A stretch of 64,000 nt of DNA from Lachnospiraceae bacterium (lineage in GTDB: Bacteria; Bacillota; Clostridia; Lachnospirales; Lachnospiraceae). The notes under the pieces were generated by a model. The model worked only from the letters and a program-made list of their open reading frames with translations. It did no database searches and was not told where the DNA came from. This document shows, in pieces, positions 9,761 through 18,984 of the stretch. How positions within the stretch are numbered: the first letter of the stretch is position 1; the number at the start of each line of letters is the position of its first letter. Made by a program: the position numbers and the translations under genes. Location of the stretch: positions 124,001 through 188,000 of the forward strand of contig CAJTFW010000004.1 in NCBI GenBank assembly GCA_910575445.1, written 5' to 3'.

Positions 9761-10879
9761 TTATTTCAAATGCACTCTTCTACATTCAATATCTTTATTT
9801 TCTGACCAAGGTTTTCCATAATTAATCAATCCAATATCATTATATGCAAGCCCATTTTTCCACAAAATATAAGATAATGAAAATTGATCCCTTTTCTCTT
9901 TATGATAATATTCTTCGAACCATTGTTCCATAATTCTACAGCCAATTATATTGGTGTGTTCTCTAACAATTACTCTACATTCAAATGTTCCAAAATTTCT
10001 TGGCATTCCCTCTAAAATATACTGTTTCATTTGCTTAATTACATTTTCCTCATTACTGGTTCCAACTCCAACCATCCTTATTCCCTCAACATATATACAA
10101 TTTATAAAAGCATGCGCATGAATTCCAATTCCAATATTTCCAATATCATTTATATACTTACTTATTGGTGCTACAAGTTGCACTTTTCCATCCATATAAA
10201 TTGAATATTGATAATTACAAAAAATCTGGTGTGCATGCATTTTACAATATCGATTAATAACAGCTGGTTCTTTATATGTTTCGGGTACTATTGTTTTATA
10301 ATTTATCCATTTAAATATTTTTAAATTATCTGGTTTTTTATCACTAATTAAATAATAATCACAATTTTCTTCAATAATTAGAGGCTCTCTCAGCTCATCA
10401 TATCCGTTAATTATACATGTATATACTGCAATTTTCTTATTAAATTTAAAATTCTTTGATGGTTTTTTTTCAAAAAAATAATTGAAAGTATTTTTTCTTT
10501 CATATTCTCTTATATTATTTACTCCATAAAATTTTTCTAAAACACAATCCAAATTAAGAACTTCATCTAATGTAATTGGTATAAGATTAGTGTTTTTTTT
10601 CAATGTCAATAATGCATCATAAAGATAATATTGACCAAGCATTATAAATACTAATGTCTCTGTCTTAACATTCAATAATTCTTCTAATGTTAACTTATAA
10701 ACAGACTTTTTTTCAAAACTATCAAGTTTTTCTAAATCACGGTCAGAAACAAAGTCAATAGTAATTTCTAAGTAAGAAAATAGCCTCCATGCAAACCCTT
10801 TTCCCCATATACCTAATCCATACATACCCATACAAGTATTATTTTTTTTTGCTTTACTAATTATCTCGTACAAATACAT
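9761..10879 (-). CDS. DUF616/TOD1-like putative glycosyltransferase with N-terminal module
   Basis: In this 372-residue protein residues 1-110 look like a divergent copy of the shared module (MGMYGLGIWGKG, DFVSDRD). The second part starts with KKIAVYTCIINGYDELREP, then CDYYLISDKKP, NRYCKMHAHQIF and YSIYMDGKVQL. This is the layout of the DUF616/TOD1 family of predicted glycosyltransferases, with the DG pair as candidate nucleotide-sugar/metal ligands. AAAGGAAG abuts the ATG, so the first Met has an unusually short spacing; a start at the later Met before GMYGLG is possible. The family assignment is moderate and the substrate is unknown. Confidence 0.6.
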   Translation of the reverse strand: MYLYEIISKAKKNNTCMGMYGLGIWGKGFAWRLFSYLEITIDFVSDRDLEKLDSFEKKSVYKLTLEELLNVKTETLVFIMLGQYYLYDALLTLKKNTNLIPITLDEVLNLDCVLEKFYGVNNIREYERKNTFNYFFEKKPSKNFKFNKKIAVYTCIINGYDELREPLIIEENCDYYLISDKKPDNLKIFKWINYKTIVPETYKEPAVINRYCKMHAHQIFCNYQYSIYMDGKVQLVAPISKYINDIGNIGIGIHAHAFINCIYVEGIRMVGVGTSNEENVIKQMKQYILEGMPRNFGTFECRVIVREHTNIIGCRIMEQWFEEYYHKEKRDQFSLSYILWKNGLAYNDIGLINYGKPWSENKDIECRRVHLK

Positions 10880-11013
10880 CTTCCTTTACAATTCTTGATT
10901 TTTCTCTTCAAAGTGATATGCCTATTAAAAAAAATTATAAATTTATTTTGATTGTATATAAAAACGTTGATTTTCTTCACTAATTTCACAAAAATTGATA
11001 ATTATAAACTTCT

Positions 11014-12231
11014 TTATAATAATGTTTTTCCTTTGTATGTAACTTTACTTAATAACAGCTCTGGATTATCAATATATTTCTGTTCAATCCAAAGTATTTT
11101 CTCTTCTGGTATTCCTAATTTTATTAAATCTTTCTTGGCACTTTGAACTGCCTTCTCTCTTAATATTGATATAAGAATATAGTCATAGTCATAGTCAAGA
11201 ATCTCTTTGGGATTAATAACATTTAATCCCCTTTGTAAATCTTTATAGTTCTGATCTGCCCAACAAATTATATTTTTTCTTCTTATCTCACAAATATAAT
11301 TTTTCAGTTGAATTCCAGCTGCTCCTGCACCATACAATATAATTCTATCCTCAATTTTAACCTTTCCAAATTGTGTCAGAAAATCCCCTCTGCTCAAGCT
11401 ATCAAAAGCATATGGTGCTTTATAAAGAAGCCAATACATTACAAAATATTTTATTTGTTTATCATTATCTAGACATAATTTTGAACCTTCAAACCTTTTA
11501 TAAAATTCCGAATAGCTTTCAAATAAATTAGGAATTACATTTTTCCTAAGTTTTCTTTTTAAAGAATCATTTCTAGCTCTATAATGATAATAACAATTGT
11601 GGGTTACATATATACTTTTAGATTCAACAATACATGGTAAACATATCATTATATCATCGTGCGTTATATTTGTTATCCCTTCCATCATCTGATATTTTAT
11701 AATCTTATCTTTTAAGAAAAGTTTTGAACATGTATATGGTGCTATACCATATTCAAAAAAGACACCTGCATATAAAATCTTTGTTTCAACTTGTTCAATA
11801 AAATCTTGTCCTTTATAACATCCTTCTTCTAAATATAAAACTCTATTCTTTTCTCTATTTATCCAAGAATCAATCATCCCTGATTCTACTACATCCACAT
11901 TATATTTACATGCATAATTAAGAAGACTTTCATACATTTCAGGCTCTATCCAATCATCTCCATCTACATATCCTATGTATTTCCCTGTAGAAATTAACAT
12001 TCCTGCTTTTCTAGCAGAATCAATACCTCCATTTTTTTTATGAATTACTTTAATTCGTTTATCTATTTGTGCATAATAATCACATATTTGAGGACATTTA
12101 TCATCTGAACCATCATCAACTAATATAATCTCTAGTTTTTTATAAGTTTGATTTAATATACTTTGAATACATTGTTCTAAATATGCTTCAACTCTATATA
12201 TAGGAACTATAATACTAATTAAATCTGTCAT
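11014..12231 (-). CDS. GT2 glycosyltransferase with C-terminal Rossmann-like module
   Basis: This 405-residue protein has a GT-A family 2 catalytic domain at residues 1 to about 230: ISIIVPIYRVEAYLEQCI, LEIILVDDGSDD, and YIGYVDGDDWIEP with the DxD metal motif. From about 292 the shared module is appended at the C-terminus (IILYGAGAAG, CWADQN, VINPKEIL, DYILISI). It probably transfers a sugar from a nucleotide donor to a lipid-linked glycan in the cytoplasm. GGTGAAAG precedes the ATG. A 134-nt gap separates it from the DUF616 gene downstream. Confidence 0.82.
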   Translation of the reverse strand: MTDLISIIVPIYRVEAYLEQCIQSILNQTYKKLEIILVDDGSDDKCPQICDYYAQIDKRIKVIHKKNGGIDSARKAGMLISTGKYIGYVDGDDWIEPEMYESLLNYACKYNVDVVESGMIDSWINREKNRVLYLEEGCYKGQDFIEQVETKILYAGVFFEYGIAPYTCSKLFLKDKIIKYQMMEGITNITHDDIMICLPCIVESKSIYVTHNCYYHYRARNDSLKRKLRKNVIPNLFESYSEFYKRFEGSKLCLDNDKQIKYFVMYWLLYKAPYAFDSLSRGDFLTQFGKVKIEDRIILYGAGAAGIQLKNYICEIRRKNIICWADQNYKDLQRGLNVINPKEILDYDYDYILISILREKAVQSAKKDLIKLGIPEEKILWIEQKYIDNPELLLSKVTYKGKTLL

Positions 12232-12303
12232 TTTCTTTCACCCAACTAAATATTTTTGTATAATAAGTTGTTTTTAATATATATTTCAGCCTTGTATTTT
12301 TAA

Positions 12304-13344
12304 TTACTTAGTATAGTATTCTTTATACCATTTTACAAATCTACTTAACCCTTCTTTTAAATCCATAGAAGGCTTAAATTTAAAATCTTTTTCTAATTCT
12401 TTTATATCTGCATAAGTTTGAAAAACATCTCCCAATTGCATTGGTAATAATTCTTTTTTTATATTTTTATTAATAACTCCTTCTGACAATAAACACTCTT
12501 CCAAAATATTAATAAAATATAATAAATTTTGAGGTTTACCACTACCTATATTATAAATCCTATAATATCCCTCTTTTTTATCTTTTATAGGTCTATTTTC
12601 TATTACTTTTATGATTCCATCAACAATATCATCAATATAAGTAAAATCACGTTCCATATTTCCACTATTATATATTTGTATATTTTCTCCTTTAACCATT
12701 TGACTTGTAAACTTAAAATACGCCATATCTGGTCTACCTGCTGGTCCATATACTGTGAAAAAACGTAGTCCAGTTGAAGGTATACAATATAATTTAGAAT
12801 ATGCATATGCCATCAATTCATTTGATTTTTTGGTTGCAGCATATAAAGATACAGGACAATCAACTTTATCATCTATTGAATATGGCATTTTTTCATTAGT
12901 TCCATAAACAGAAGATGAAGAAGCATAAATTAAATGTTGCACTCCCTGATATATTGTTTTTTTATATATCTTTTTTAAATTATAACTATGTCTACATGCC
13001 TCTAATATATTATAAAATCCTACAATATTAGATGATATATATGAATCTGGCTGTTCAATAGAATGTCGAACTCCTGCTTGAGCAGCTAGATTAATAACTA
13101 TATCTGGACAATATTTTTCAAACAATTTATGAACCAATACTTTATCTGTAATATCACCTTTTATAAATATAAAAGCATCAAAATGTTCTATTTGTTTTAA
13201 ACGCCATTTCTTTAAATCCACATCATAATAATTATTAAGATTGTCCACACCTATTATCTCAGTATTGTTACTTAAAGATAAAATTTCTCTTGCCAAACTT
13301 GCTCCAATAAACCCTGCTACACCTGTAATTAAAATTCTTTTCAT
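12304..13344 (-). CDS. NAD-dependent UDP-glucuronate 4-epimerase-type enzyme
   Basis: This extended short-chain dehydrogenase of about 346 residues has GVAGFIGASLAREI for NAD binding, NLAAQAGVRHSIEQPDSY, the YASSSSVYG segment and the catalytic SLYAATK (YxxxK). The RHSIEQP and YxxK context is typical of CapI/LspL UDP-glucuronate 4-epimerases, which supply UDP-galacturonate for capsules. An ATG at 13362 has no ribosome-binding site and its own bases form the GGAG that serves the ATG at 13344. The shorter form, MKRILITG, is therefore preferred. It is the first gene of the AT-rich glycan block. 4-epimerisation of UDP-GlcNAc or UDP-Glc cannot be excluded. Confidence 0.82.
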   Translation of the reverse strand: MKRILITGVAGFIGASLAREILSLSNNTEIIGVDNLNNYYDVDLKKWRLKQIEHFDAFIFIKGDITDKVLVHKLFEKYCPDIVINLAAQAGVRHSIEQPDSYISSNIVGFYNILEACRHSYNLKKIYKKTIYQGVQHLIYASSSSVYGTNEKMPYSIDDKVDCPVSLYAATKKSNELMAYAYSKLYCIPSTGLRFFTVYGPAGRPDMAYFKFTSQMVKGENIQIYNSGNMERDFTYIDDIVDGIIKVIENRPIKDKKEGYYRIYNIGSGKPQNLLYFINILEECLLSEGVINKNIKKELLPMQLGDVFQTYADIKELEKDFKFKPSMDLKEGLSRFVKWYKEYYTK

Positions 13345-13443
13345 TTTTATAATTAACTCCATAATGATATTTTTTCATAAAAAATATACACTAAAATAAT
13401 ACTATAAAAAATTTCAAATTATCATATTTTTACTGTCGAATTT

Positions 13444-14271
13444 TTACAATTTGTTTATTACTTCTGCCACCCCACACTCATCATTCGTTCCTGTCACATA
13501 GTCTGCTGCCTCTATCACTTCTGTCATCGCATTTCCCATTGCCACACCAATTCCTGCTATTTTAATAATATCTAAATCATTCGACGAATCACCAATTGCC
13601 ATAGTATTCTCTATCTGAATATTTTTTATCTTACAAACTTGCTTTAATGCTTCTCCCTTATTTGCATCCTTTTTAGTAATTTCTAGATTTCCCCATCCTC
13701 CGCTTACCAGATTCACACCTATATTATTCTCTAAATATTTTTTCACTTCTTCGCGGTCAACCAATATTCCTGTTTTATCAGGATAAAAATTCATCGTTAT
13801 CTTCTGCACCGAAAACTCATGTTCTCTAATATAAGAAATGGGATTTTCTAACCATACACGATTATTTAATATATATTCTTTCCTCGAAGCTGGTACTTCC
13901 AATTTTTCAACAATTGCACGTGTGTATTCTGGACAATATGCTTCTCCTTGAATAAATATATCTATATGCATATCCTTTGTTAATAAGAATTCTAAAATAG
14001 GAAGAACTTTGCTTGTTGCAATACTATTTTCATAAATACATCTTCCTGTTTTATATTCATAAATAGCACTCCCATTGGTTGTAATTGCATGTGAAATATC
14101 TAATCCCTTTAAATATCCATGTGGTATCAATGTATATGGACTACCAGTAGAAATTATAATATCAATTCCTTTTTCTTTTGCCTCTTGTATTGCTTGATAA
14201 TTCTTCTTTGGCAGCTTGCGTCTATGATCCAATAAAGTTCCATCTAAATCCAATGCTATTAATTTAATCAA
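13444..14271 (-). CDS. Cof-type HAD-superfamily phosphatase
   Basis: A haloacid-dehalogenase phosphatase of about 275 residues with motif I LIALDLDGTLLDH, motif II IISTGSP and the C-terminal AIGDSSNDLDII with the metal-binding Asp residues. These are Cof subfamily features, including a large IIB cap. The frame extends to a TTG at 14289. The TTG at 14271 has AAGGA nine bases upstream and gives the usual MIKLIALDLDGT start, so it is chosen. It lies 27 nt after the cytidylyltransferase. Such enzymes dephosphorylate sugar phosphates or flavin precursors; the substrate here is unknown. Confidence 0.8.
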   Translation of the reverse strand: MIKLIALDLDGTLLDHRRKLPKKNYQAIQEAKEKGIDIIISTGSPYTLIPHGYLKGLDISHAITTNGSAIYEYKTGRCIYENSIATSKVLPILEFLLTKDMHIDIFIQGEAYCPEYTRAIVEKLEVPASRKEYILNNRVWLENPISYIREHEFSVQKITMNFYPDKTGILVDREEVKKYLENNIGVNLVSGGWGNLEITKKDANKGEALKQVCKIKNIQIENTMAIGDSSNDLDIIKIAGIGVAMGNAMTEVIEAADYVTGTNDECGVAEVINKL

Positions 14272-14298
14272 ATCTATATATTCCTTCAATTTTTAAAT

Positions 14299-14724
14299 TT
14301 ATACTTCATCAGCTATAATACTTTGTCTTATTTTGGTTGTTGATATTCTTTGTGTATATGGAAGATAAATTACATCCACTCCAACTTCGTTTAATTCTTT
14401 TTCAAAATGATTCCAACGTTCTGTCCCTTTGTAATCATCTCCAATAAAAATCACATCAAAATGATATAATTCCCACAACTTCTTTTTATCTCGAAAACGT
14501 GTAATCTCTGCTTGATCTACACCTTTGATAGCGGCAACTATTCTTCTTCTATCTTCTTCACGAATAACGGGAGATGCCGTTTTATATTCTTTTACCACCT
14601 CATCACCATGTACTGCCACAATAAGATACTCACAATATTGTTTCGCTGCTTCAATAAGGTTCAGATGCCCTACATGAAACATATCATATGTTCCATCTGT
14701 ATAACCAACTTTATATTTTTTCAT
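14299..14724 (-). CDS. TagD/Pcyt2-like cytidylyltransferase
   Basis: This 141-residue protein has the nucleotidyltransferase HxGH loop in GYTDGTYDMFHVGHLNLI and the late RISTTKIR motif equivalent to RTxGISTT. Its length equals that of glycerol-3-phosphate cytidylyltransferase (TagD). It makes a CDP-activated alcohol phosphate, either CDP-glycerol or, by analogy with Pcyt2, CDP-ethanolamine or CDP-choline. The LicD gene begins only 7 nt upstream, so the CDP product is probably used by LicD. The exact alcohol is not determined by the sequence. The ribosome-binding site is weak (GTGGG), consistent with translational coupling. Confidence 0.8.
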   Translation of the reverse strand: MKKYKVGYTDGTYDMFHVGHLNLIEAAKQYCEYLIVAVHGDEVVKEYKTASPVIREEDRRRIVAAIKGVDQAEITRFRDKKKLWELYHFDVIFIGDDYKGTERWNHFEKELNEVGVDVIYLPYTQRISTTKIRQSIIADEV

Positions 14725-14731
14725 CCCACAT

Positions 14732-15556
14732 TCAATCCTTTACCAATTTCAACTCTGATATTGGATGTACCTTTCTTTGTTCCATCGGTGGTAATTCCAT
14801 ATAATTTCCAAATTTATGCTTAAGATATCCATCATAATCTCTTGCGCCACTCAAAGTAATGTTTCCAAATGGATATCTGGCTTGCTTTAAAAACCATTTA
14901 CGGTAGAAACCATATGTGCCTTTTGGCGCTGGAAATGTTAATATTCTTACCATTTCTGTCTTATGAGAAAAATTCATTTTAACTAACAACTCATACCACC
15001 AAATTAGTAACCTTCTTGGAACTAAATGCATAAATCCATATAATAGTTTTACTTTTTTATTTTTTTCAATCCGATAACCCACTTCAGACCACAAAAACTT
15101 ACGAAGTAAAAAACAACTAAAAAAATGTATTTTTCTTACTATTTTATTATTAGGAACATTATCCATAGGAAACAAATCAATAAAGATGCCTTGTTCATAT
15201 GGCATAAATTCTTGACCTAATCTTACAAACTTTGTATTCTTTCTTCTTAGCTTCGCATATCCCCATCGATACCCTTTGGTATCTCTGATTTCTTGAAAAT
15301 AAAATTTATCAGTATTTAGCTCAGTCTTACATGCCCTTCGAAATTTTTCATACTCATTTCTTAAAAATCCAAGGTCAGCATCATCATCCCATGGAATATG
15401 TTCACCATGACGAATTGCTCCTAACATGGTTCCACCAACCATATTATAGTGAATTCCACATTTTTTACAGATTCGATCTACTTCCTGTAATAGTTCTATC
15501 TCTATATTTTTTACACATTGCAATTCTTCTTGTGTCATAAAGTATTGTTCTGCCAC
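14732..15556 (-). CDS. LicD-family phosphotransferase
   Basis: About 274 residues with the LicD signature: MVGGTMLGAIRHGEHIPWDD followed by DDADLGFLRNEYEKF. LicD enzymes move phosphocholine or similar phosphoalcohols from a CDP carrier onto cell-surface glycans. The frame can start at GTG 15574, overlapping the upstream gene by 14 nt, but that codon has no ribosome-binding site. AAAAGGA is nine bases before an in-frame GTG at 15556, which is preferred. It lies between the binding-protein gene of an ABC importer and the cytidylyltransferase, so import, activation and transfer genes are adjacent. Confidence 0.85.
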   Translation of the reverse strand: MAEQYFMTQEELQCVKNIEIELLQEVDRICKKCGIHYNMVGGTMLGAIRHGEHIPWDDDADLGFLRNEYEKFRRACKTELNTDKFYFQEIRDTKGYRWGYAKLRRKNTKFVRLGQEFMPYEQGIFIDLFPMDNVPNNKIVRKIHFFSCFLLRKFLWSEVGYRIEKNKKVKLLYGFMHLVPRRLLIWWYELLVKMNFSHKTEMVRILTFPAPKGTYGFYRKWFLKQARYPFGNITLSGARDYDGYLKHKFGNYMELPPMEQRKVHPISELKLVKD

Positions 15557-15560
15557 TGTT

Positions 15561-16547
15561 TTATTCCTTTTCACTAAATGTAAAATCCAAATATTCTTCC
15601 ATATTAACCTCTGTACTAATCAGCTCCTGATCATAAAGGAATTTTGCGGTCTGCTCTAATTCACTTTTATCCTTCTCTGTAAGAGAAACTGGAAAATTAC
15701 TGCTTTCCCATGTCTGTATCAACACTTCATTGGAAAGTCCTGTGACAGGAGCATATTGTTCTGCATAACCAGTAAAATCACTTTTTAATTCTTCTACGGC
15801 TCTTCGATATTGCTCCATAAAGATTTTAATAATCTCTGGATTCTGAGATGTATATTCTCTATTCGCCACAATTACGTTTTCGCCTGCATATACTCCTGTT
15901 CCATCCGTAAGCAATGTTCCTACTCCATCTGCACATATTTTTAGCATTGTAGGGTTCCATATCGCTACTGCATCTACTTGTCCTGTTGCTAATGCAGTTT
16001 CTAACTCTGAAACACCAAGATTAATCAGTTCCACATCTTCCATTGTCATTCCTGCATTCTCCAATACAGCATTGAAAAAATCTTGTGCGATAGAGCCAAT
16101 TACAATTCCCACTTTCTTCCCTTTTAATTCAGTTACTTCCGTAATACTTGAATTACTTTGTACTAATATTCCAAGTGTTTTCTCACCATTATATGCAATT
16201 CCAATAATATCCCGTTTCTGACCTGCGGCAATCCCACTGATGGCTGGAACATTTCCCATAACTCCTATATCCTGTTCTCCCACGGCAAATGCTTCATTCT
16301 CTGGTGGTCCAGATTCAAATTCTGTATATGTAACTTCAATATCATATCCGGCCTCTGAAAGTGCCTCCTCTAACCATCCTTTTTCTTCCATAATATGTAA
16401 TGGTGTATAACCAAGGACCATCTGTGTTGCAACATTTAAACGTTTAGCTGAGTTAAGTTCAGTTGTTGTTTCCTCTTCTTTGGCACCACATGCTGATATA
16501 TTCACCAGCAACACTAAACTTAAAATAACATATAATATCTTTTTCAT
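15561..16547 (-). CDS. SsuA/TauA-like ABC substrate-binding lipoprotein
   Basis: 328 residues beginning with a lipoprotein signal peptide (MKKILYVILSLVLLV, lipobox SAC-G with Cys at about 20). The mature part has the NMT1/SsuA fold pattern: VATQMVLGYTPLHIM, DIGVMGNVPAISGIAAG, LKGKKVGIVIGS and DAVAIWNPTM. It should bind ligand outside the membrane and deliver it to the permease and ATPase encoded just upstream. Family members bind taurine, alkanesulfonates, nitrate or thiamine precursors. Next to LicD and GDPD a choline-like or sulfonate headgroup is worth considering, but the sequence does not decide. GGAGAA precedes the ATG. Confidence 0.82.
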   Translation of the reverse strand: MKKILYVILSLVLLVNISACGAKEEETTTELNSAKRLNVATQMVLGYTPLHIMEEKGWLEEALSEAGYDIEVTYTEFESGPPENEAFAVGEQDIGVMGNVPAISGIAAGQKRDIIGIAYNGEKTLGILVQSNSSITEVTELKGKKVGIVIGSIAQDFFNAVLENAGMTMEDVELINLGVSELETALATGQVDAVAIWNPTMLKICADGVGTLLTDGTGVYAGENVIVANREYTSQNPEIIKIFMEQYRRAVEELKSDFTGYAEQYAPVTGLSNEVLIQTWESSNFPVSLTEKDKSELEQTAKFLYDQELISTEVNMEEYLDFTFSEKE

Positions 16548-16565
16548 AATAATTTTCTCCTTGCT

Positions 16566-17327
16566 TTAATGTTCTTTATATTCAAAATATTTATATATAT
16601 TTTTTCTTATTTCTTGAAACTCTTTAGAACTTCGTTCACGTGTTTCAGATAGATTTACGTTTACAATATCCAATATTTCAGCTGGTCTATTTCCCAGAAC
16701 AATAATTCTATCTGCCAAGAATACAGCTTCCTCTATATCATGTGTAACTAATAGCATTGTATTCTTTTGCTTTTTTCTAATTACCAACAACTCTTTCTGG
16801 AGTTGTATTCTTGTCAATGCATCTAGAGCTCCAAATGGTTCATCTAAAAATAAAATCTCAGGTTTATTGACCAACGCTCTAGCTATATTTACTCTTTGCG
16901 CCATACCCCCTGAAAGCTCTTTGGGATATGCAGACTCAAATCCTTTTAAACCTACTAACTCCAATATTTCTTTAACTTTTTTCTTATTTTCTTCCTCATT
17001 TCCATCATTAATAACAAATCTCACATTTTTTTCTACTGTCATCCATGGAAATAATCTATGTTCTTGATAAACAAATCCCCTTCTCTTATCTGGTTTTTTT
17101 ACCTTTTCTCCATCTATAATAATATCTCCTTCATAGTCAGAGTCCAAACCAGACATTACACGCAAAAGTGTACTTTTTCCACATCCACTTCCACCAACAA
17201 TGCAGATAAATTCTCCTTTCTCAACTGCAAAACTAATGCTATCAAAAACCAATAAATCATGGTGTTTTTTTCTAGCATATATTTTTCGTAAATCTTTTAC
17301 CAAGATATACTCATTTTGATAATCCAT
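16566..17327 (-). CDS. SsuB/TauB-like ABC transporter ATPase
   Basis: An ATPase of about 253 residues with Walker A GGSGCGKST, the Q-loop in VYQEHRLFPWM, the ABC signature LSGGMAQRVNIARAL, Walker B ILFLDEPFGALD and the switch His in LLVTHD. The subfamily is nitrate/sulfonate/taurine importers. The frame extends to a TTG at 17351, but AGGAAGTG lies before the ATG at 17327 (MDYQNEYILV), which is the better start and leaves 11 nt to the permease stop. It acts as a cytoplasmic dimer powering the importer with the adjacent permease and binding protein. Confidence 0.88.
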   Translation of the reverse strand: MDYQNEYILVKDLRKIYARKKHHDLLVFDSISFAVEKGEFICIVGGSGCGKSTLLRVMSGLDSDYEGDIIIDGEKVKKPDKRRGFVYQEHRLFPWMTVEKNVRFVINDGNEEENKKKVKEILELVGLKGFESAYPKELSGGMAQRVNIARALVNKPEILFLDEPFGALDALTRIQLQKELLVIRKKQKNTMLLVTHDIEEAVFLADRIIVLGNRPAEILDIVNVNLSETRERSSKEFQEIRKNIYKYFEYKEH

Positions 17328-17338
17328 ATATTCACTTC

Positions 17339-18151
17339 CTAAAAATTCCAAGCTAATATTTTTTTCTCCAGTAATCTTAAAATCTCATCCATAAGTTTCC
17401 CTACAACACCAATAGATATCATTCCAATAATAACTACATCCATTTGTCCAAAATTGCGTGCATTTGAAATCATATATCCAACTCCACTACTTGCAGCAAC
17501 TAATTCAGCGGCAACCACACATGACCAGCTTGTTCCTAATGCTACTCTTAATCCAGTAAAAATATTAGGCATAGCTGCTGGTATTACTAATTGAAAAATA
17601 TATTTCATTTTTGGTGTTTCAACTGCACTTGAAACTTCAACAATCTTGGGATCAATATATCGAATACCATCTATAACATTGAGTAAAATCACAAAAAAAC
17701 CGCCTAAAAAAATCAAGAATACTTTAGAAGTTTCTCCTATTCCCATCCATAAAATAACGAGAGGAATCCATGCAATCGGAGGAATTGGTTTTAGAATCTG
17801 AATAATGATTTTTGTCATATGATGTACATGTTCTGATAATCCAATAATAACACCTAGACAAATCCCTGCTATTACTGCACACATATAGCCTTTTAATACT
17901 CGTCCAATACTGATTCCTATCTCAATCAGTAAAGATTTGTCTATCAATTTTTTAATAAATGTTTGACCAATCATTCTCGGAGAAGGCAATAAAATTTCAT
18001 TAATATATCCTGTTTCTGATGCTATACACCAAATAATAATTATTAATATTAATAAAATGATACTTTCTAAAAAATAAATTAGTCCGTTATGAACTTTCTT
18101 TCTCATACATAATATTGCCTTTCTACCTTTTAATTTGTTAATATTCCCCAT
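17339..18151 (-). CDS. SsuC/TauC-like ABC transporter permease
   Basis: 270 residues, hydrophobic, with about six membrane segments (for example LIYFLESIILLILIIIIWC, VIAGICLGVIIGL and VFLIFLGGFFVILLNVI). The EAA-type cytoplasmic loop region is LRVALGTSWSCVVAAELVAA, which contacts the ATPase. The first ATG at 18151 has a poor ribosome-binding site. The later ATG at 18106 (MRKKVHNG), with AAAGG upstream, would place the start right before the first membrane segment and is a realistic alternative. It follows the GDPD gene by 41 nt and appears to belong to the same operon. Confidence 0.85.
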   Translation of the reverse strand: MGNINKLKGRKAILCMRKKVHNGLIYFLESIILLILIIIIWCIASETGYINEILLPSPRMIGQTFIKKLIDKSLLIEIGISIGRVLKGYMCAVIAGICLGVIIGLSEHVHHMTKIIIQILKPIPPIAWIPLVILWMGIGETSKVFLIFLGGFFVILLNVIDGIRYIDPKIVEVSSAVETPKMKYIFQLVIPAAMPNIFTGLRVALGTSWSCVVAAELVAASSGVGYMISNARNFGQMDVVIIGMISIGVVGKLMDEILRLLEKKILAWNF

Positions 18152-18192
18152 ATGTTTCTGGATATATTTTTATCTTGAAAATAATCCAAGTT

Positions 18193-18918
18193 TTATAGAT
18201 ACTTCTCCGGCTCATTCAAAAACACATCTGTAATTCCAATCTTCTCAAGCGCTGCCAAATCAAGTCTCCCACCCGTTGGTGCTTCTGGATACAGATGCCC
18301 GCTAAACCATGCTCTCACTGTCAATCCTCTAAGTCTCTCCACCGGCAAATCCATCCCTCTCCAAAATGGATGTAGTGCATCTGCTCTGCATCCGCCATTG
18401 AGCTTATACAGGCAATCTGACACTCTTGTATCCAGAACTCCTGTCTTGGCATCAGGTGCAATCTCTTTCACTCGCTCGATAGAGCGTGCATAAAAGGAAG
18501 AATAAATTACGCTATCTTGTAACCCTTTTCTATGTACCAACTCAATTATCTTCTCTTCCATTCCTTCATATAGAAATATGCTGTTCTTCAGCTCAATATT
18601 TAACTTCAATCCATCTTTTAGTCTCGTCTCTAAAAGCTCTAACACTTCTTCTATTTCTGGAATCTGTTCCCATCTGCCATCTCTGGCGTCAATTTTAAGC
18701 TTTTTTAGTTCTGCCATTGTATAATTTCGTAGTTCCCCGCTGCCATTTGTTGTTCTATCTACTCGCTCGTCATGGCAGACGGCCATTCGCCCATCTTTTG
18801 TCAGTTGAATATCCAATTCAATACCTGTAAGTCCTTGAATCGCTGCTGCCTTTTCAAAAGCCAACAGTGTATTTTCTGGATACATCTGACTGCATCCTCT
18901 GTGTGCCCATATTTTCAT
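18193..18918 (-). CDS. Glycerophosphodiester phosphodiesterase
   Basis: A 241-residue GDPD-family TIM barrel: IWAHRGCSQMYPENTLLAF with the catalytic HRG and PENT, GIELDIQLTKDGRMAVCHDE with ExD and the second His, and TTNGSGEL. It hydrolyses glycerophosphodiesters such as glycerophosphocholine into glycerol-3-phosphate and the alcohol. No signal peptide is visible, so it is cytoplasmic. It is the first gene of the leftward set with the importer, LicD and cytidylyltransferase, whose likely substrates (glycerol-3-phosphate, choline or ethanolamine) are its products. Base composition is clearly less AT-rich than the genes to its left. GGAG lies 11 nt before the ATG. Confidence 0.88.
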   Translation of the reverse strand: MKIWAHRGCSQMYPENTLLAFEKAAAIQGLTGIELDIQLTKDGRMAVCHDERVDRTTNGSGELRNYTMAELKKLKIDARDGRWEQIPEIEEVLELLETRLKDGLKLNIELKNSIFLYEGMEEKIIELVHRKGLQDSVIYSSFYARSIERVKEIAPDAKTGVLDTRVSDCLYKLNGGCRADALHPFWRGMDLPVERLRGLTVRAWFSGHLYPEAPTGGRLDLAALEKIGITDVFLNEPEKYL

Positions 18919-18984
18919 AGCGTTCTGTTCTCCGATGCCTAATATTCTTTATATAATATAAAATATATACTTTATATTTTTAAA

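Noticed and set aside
12609-12806. 65-residue leftward open frame inside the epimerase
   Set aside because: Frame shadow of the epimerase gene; no independent start signal or domain.
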